A stretch of DNA of 6,229 nt from an uncultured Eubacteriales bacterium (GTDB taxonomy: Bacteria; Bacillota; Clostridia; Oscillospirales; CAG-272). The notes under the pieces were generated by a model. That model searched no databases, was not told the origin of the DNA, and worked only from the letters and a program-made list of their open reading frames with translations. Every line of letters begins with the position of its first letter. Positions within the stretch are counted from its first letter, which is position 1. The stretch lies in contig CATYXQ010000077.1 in the NCBI GenBank assembly GCA_958414825.1, forward strand, positions 1 to 6,229, in the 5' to 3' direction. A program made the translations under genes and the position numbers. Below, piece by piece: positions 4,078-6,229 of the stretch.

Positions 4078-6229
4078 GATTCTATTCCTGTCATGCGTTT
4101 GATAAAATCATTTTGAACGATCGGATGCATATTGACAAAATATTCATTCCATCCGCACACGCGTACCTGAAGATTTTGATAATTTTCAGGATGCTTCTGC
4201 GCATCAAGCAGCATATCCAAATTCAAAACATTACCCTGGATACAAAATCCGCCGCCTGCAAAGAAAACTTTGACAAGCGTCATCATAGCGTTAAGTCCCG
4301 CTTCACCGGCTACAGCGGATGGATGTACAATAAAATCAAGCGGCGCACCGTCAACAAAATTGGAATTGTCTATTCCGCATACGCTTTGGATAAAGGCAGT
4401 CACACCGTTTTTCTCCATGCCGTTCACAGGGCGCATGTTTTTCGACATGGGCTCGCGCGCCAGACGACCGTCTGCCGAAGCGCCGCAGCGCTTACCATAA
4501 TTTTCTGCCATATTAACCGAATCACAGCCCATACGGAACACGCCGCCGGTTGAAGTCGGCTTGCCGATCAATTCATGTGCACAGAAATCAAAAATTTCTT
4601 TTGCAAGAGTATCCGCTTCCGCGATATTGTTGCCATATTTTACGGGATCCTGCATAATTTTATTTCTGAGTTCTTCTGCGCCTTCCCAGTTGTTTTTTAA
4701 AATTGCTGCCAATTCACGCAGTGTCACTTCCCCGCGCTCATAAACAAATTTCTTCACTGCCAGCAGCGAATCCACCGCACTGGCGATGGCAAAGCATTTA
4801 ATAGACTGGTTGCGGTATTGCATACCGCAGTCGTAAACATCCCTGCCGTTTTCCATACAGGAAGCAATCGACCCCGAATAATAGGGCGACGGATTGGCCT
4901 CATATGCATACAAAGCCTGCACATTGATGTTGTTCATAACAATATCACAGTGTTCATGCAAATAACTGTAATACGTATGTAGAAATTCTTTCCACGACTT
5001 CGGTTCCTCGGTTCTTTGACCGACATACAGCCGACTTAAAAGATCATAACCGCCGGTAATGGTATATTCACATGCTTTTTCAAGATTAATCCAGGAAGCA
5101 CAGATACGTGCGTCTTCTTTGCCCGGAATTACCGATTCATAGCATCCAATCGGAATATAATCTTTTGAATCCTTGCGCGAAATGCCGATTTTCTCATAGG
5201 CTTTATAAACAGTCTCATCGTTGAGCAAAACCATAGAGGAATTTCCGTTTCGGATCATGGAAAGCAATTTGCGCAAAAACGCATCGGAAACATTTTTACC
5301 GCAGCATACATGAATTTTCGGATTGTGAATATTCAGTTCTTCATAAACGTCAAGCAACGCCATAATCAGTTCAGCACCTGCACTGTCGTCGCTCGTCCAC
5401 GTTTTTCCGATACAAATCGGCTGGTCGGCATACCGCTTTTCCGCAGCAATTTTTTGCAGAAAATAACGAAACATCTCTTTGGCACTTTCTTTGGTCAAAG
5501 TACCGTTTTTCAGGTCGGAAACATAGAAAGGCAAGAAAATTTCATCGACCGCTCCATATGAACGGCAGCGCTCTCTGCCCAATTCAAAAACGTTCAGATA
5601 AATGTGCATCAAACACATCGTCTGATACAGCGTTTTCGGGGGATTTTCAAGCAGCCATTCAAGCGCTTCGCAGTAATCATGCAGTTCATTTTTGCGCGCG
5701 GCTTCAAGCAGTCTTCTCATATAGGTAAGCAGCGCTTCAAAAGCGATGATTTCACCGTCATAGAAAGCGGACTGCCGCTCAGTCAAAGTGCTGTCGCTAC
5801 TCTTTTTTTCTTTCTCTGCTTTCGCACGATTTAGAAGTCCGGGAGCGCCAAGACGCACAACTTCTTTCCAATCAGCTACCGTATGCCACACGTCCGTATC
5901 CGGCGCGGCCAATCCTGTATGGATCAATACTTTTCTCTGTTCCCAAATTGCCGGGCATCGACGCATAAATGTGCGTTCATAGCGCTCACGAAAGACCATT
6001 TCTGATACAGCCGGCGTCGCATCTTTTTCATATCGACCGCCGTGACGCATCTTATCCGGGAACATGGTGTGTGGATTTATGCCGAGTTGAGCATTTTCAA
6101 GCATAATCCGATATACATTTGCTATCAATATCTGAAGCGGCATTTTCGGATTTTCACTAACAAACATGCGAATCAGGGCGTCAAGTTCTTCCGGCGTCTT
6201 TCCGGAGTCAGGATCCCAATTTCCGTCTG
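4074..6229 (-). CDS. Glycyl radical enzyme (PFL/diol dehydratase superfamily), substrate unknown, 5' end missing
   Basis: An open frame of 718 codons enters from the window edge with no stop. The methionine at 6165-6167 is probably internal, because 20 full codons upstream (DGNWDPDSGKTPEELDALIR) read as continuous protein. By comparison with usual glycyl radical enzyme lengths of about 780-850, roughly 60 or more residues are missing. The PFL-like domain includes DTDVWHTVADWKEV near the N-terminal side. The thiyl Cys lies in YIPIGCYESVIPGKE (codon 5142-5144). The C-terminal glycine-radical domain has SADGRLAREPMSKNMRP and the loop RVCGWNEYFV (Gly codon 4152-4154), 25 residues before the end. 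The GC-x-E pattern groups it with the eliminase and dehydratase-type enzymes rather than true pyruvate formate-lyase, which has a Cys-Cys pair. The Tyr after the Cys and the Cys/Trp flanking the radical Gly are unusual. The enzyme would be cytoplasmic and strictly anaerobic, activated by the overlapping downstream activase. The substrate cannot be assigned. Confidence 0.93.
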   Translation of the reverse strand, partial: DGNWDPDSGKTPEELDALIRMFVSENPKMPLQILIANVYRIMLENAQLGINPHTMFPDKMRHGGRYEKDATPAVSEMVFRERYERTFMRRCPAIWEQRKVLIHTGLAAPDTDVWHTVADWKEVVRLGAPGLLNRAKAEKEKKSSDSTLTERQSAFYDGEIIAFEALLTYMRRLLEAARKNELHDYCEALEWLLENPPKTLYQTMCLMHIYLNVFELGRERCRSYGAVDEIFLPFYVSDLKNGTLTKESAKEMFRYFLQKIAAEKRYADQPICIGKTWTSDDSAGAELIMALLDVYEELNIHNPKIHVCCGKNVSDAFLRKLLSMIRNGNSSMVLLNDETVYKAYEKIGISRKDSKDYIPIGCYESVIPGKEDARICASWINLEKACEYTITGGYDLLSRLYVGQRTEEPKSWKEFLHTYYSYLHEHCDIVMNNINVQALYAYEANPSPYYSGSIASCMENGRDVYDCGMQYRNQSIKCFAIASAVDSLLAVKKFVYERGEVTLRELAAILKNNWEGAEELRNKIMQDPVKYGNNIAEADTLAKEIFDFCAHELIGKPTSTGGVFRMGCDSVNMAENYGKRCGASADGRLAREPMSKNMRPVNGMEKNGVTAFIQSVCGIDNSNFVDGAPLDFIVHPSAVAGEAGLNAMMTLVKVFFAGGGFCIQGNVLNLDMLLDAQKHPENYQNLQVRVCGWNEYFVNMHPIVQNDFIKRMTGIES

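Noticed and set aside
4113..4553. Plus-strand open frame of 146 codons inside the glycyl radical enzyme gene
   Set aside because: It is antisense to the conserved radical domain and is explained as a shadow of that strongly constrained gene.
6165..6167. ATG at 6165-6167 as the true start of the glycyl radical enzyme
   Set aside because: The frame stays open to the window edge with protein-like sequence, no Shine-Dalgarno precedes this ATG at the right distance, and the protein would be short for its family.

Overview
The window suggests a spore-forming anaerobe of the Clostridia (Bacillota). It holds a clear spoIIID gene (a mother-cell sporulation regulator), an oxygen-sensitive glycyl radical enzyme with its radical-SAM activase, an ECF-type vitamin transporter S component, AT-rich intergenic DNA and strong GGAGG-type ribosome binding sites. 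The exact genus cannot be read from the sequence.

Layout from left to right. Positions 1-228 (+) are the 3' end of a gene whose Cys-rich tail looks like those of clostridial spore-surface proteins (tentative). A hairpin at 242-273 separates it from a convergent TrmH/SpoU-family RNA 2'-O-methyltransferase (259-1044, -). The intergene at 1045-1159 is a compact divergent promoter region: an extended -10 element faces the methyltransferase and a sigma-E-like element faces spoIIID (1160-1435, +). spoIIID is closed by a terminator at 1447-1477. A 140-base leader follows, with a striking AT-rich perfect inverted repeat (1557-1584). It precedes a CoaX (type III pantothenate kinase) homologue at 1621-2397 (+). 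A terminator at 2407-2427 and a 22-codon leader ORF (2485-2553) precede an ECF S component (2550-3125, +), plausibly PanT-like. A strong bidirectional terminator (3135-3174) separates this from the minus-strand pair: a glycyl radical enzyme (4074-6229, 5' end outside the window) and its activating enzyme (3178-4077), overlapping by ATGA.

Functional reading. The CoaX homologue and the S component together suggest vitamin B5 salvage: uptake of pantothenate, then phosphorylation as the first step of coenzyme A synthesis. However, the CoaX homologue has lost several hallmark residues of the nucleotide-binding motifs (DxGNTN, GADRI, FGTATT, ATGG). It may therefore be an inactive or repurposed paralogue, such as a sensor or regulator, rather than a working kinase. 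The glycyl radical pair is a self-contained anaerobic catalytic module. The enzyme has an intact active-site Cys (GCYE) and a glycyl loop with unusual flanks (RVCGW), so its substrate cannot be assigned from sequence alone.

The most interesting points are the degenerate CoaX next to a vitamin transporter, the palindrome in front of it, the coupled leader ORF ahead of the transporter, and the unassigned glycyl radical enzyme. There is no CRISPR array, rRNA, tRNA or insertion sequence in the window, and no intergenic stretch exceeds 300 bases.
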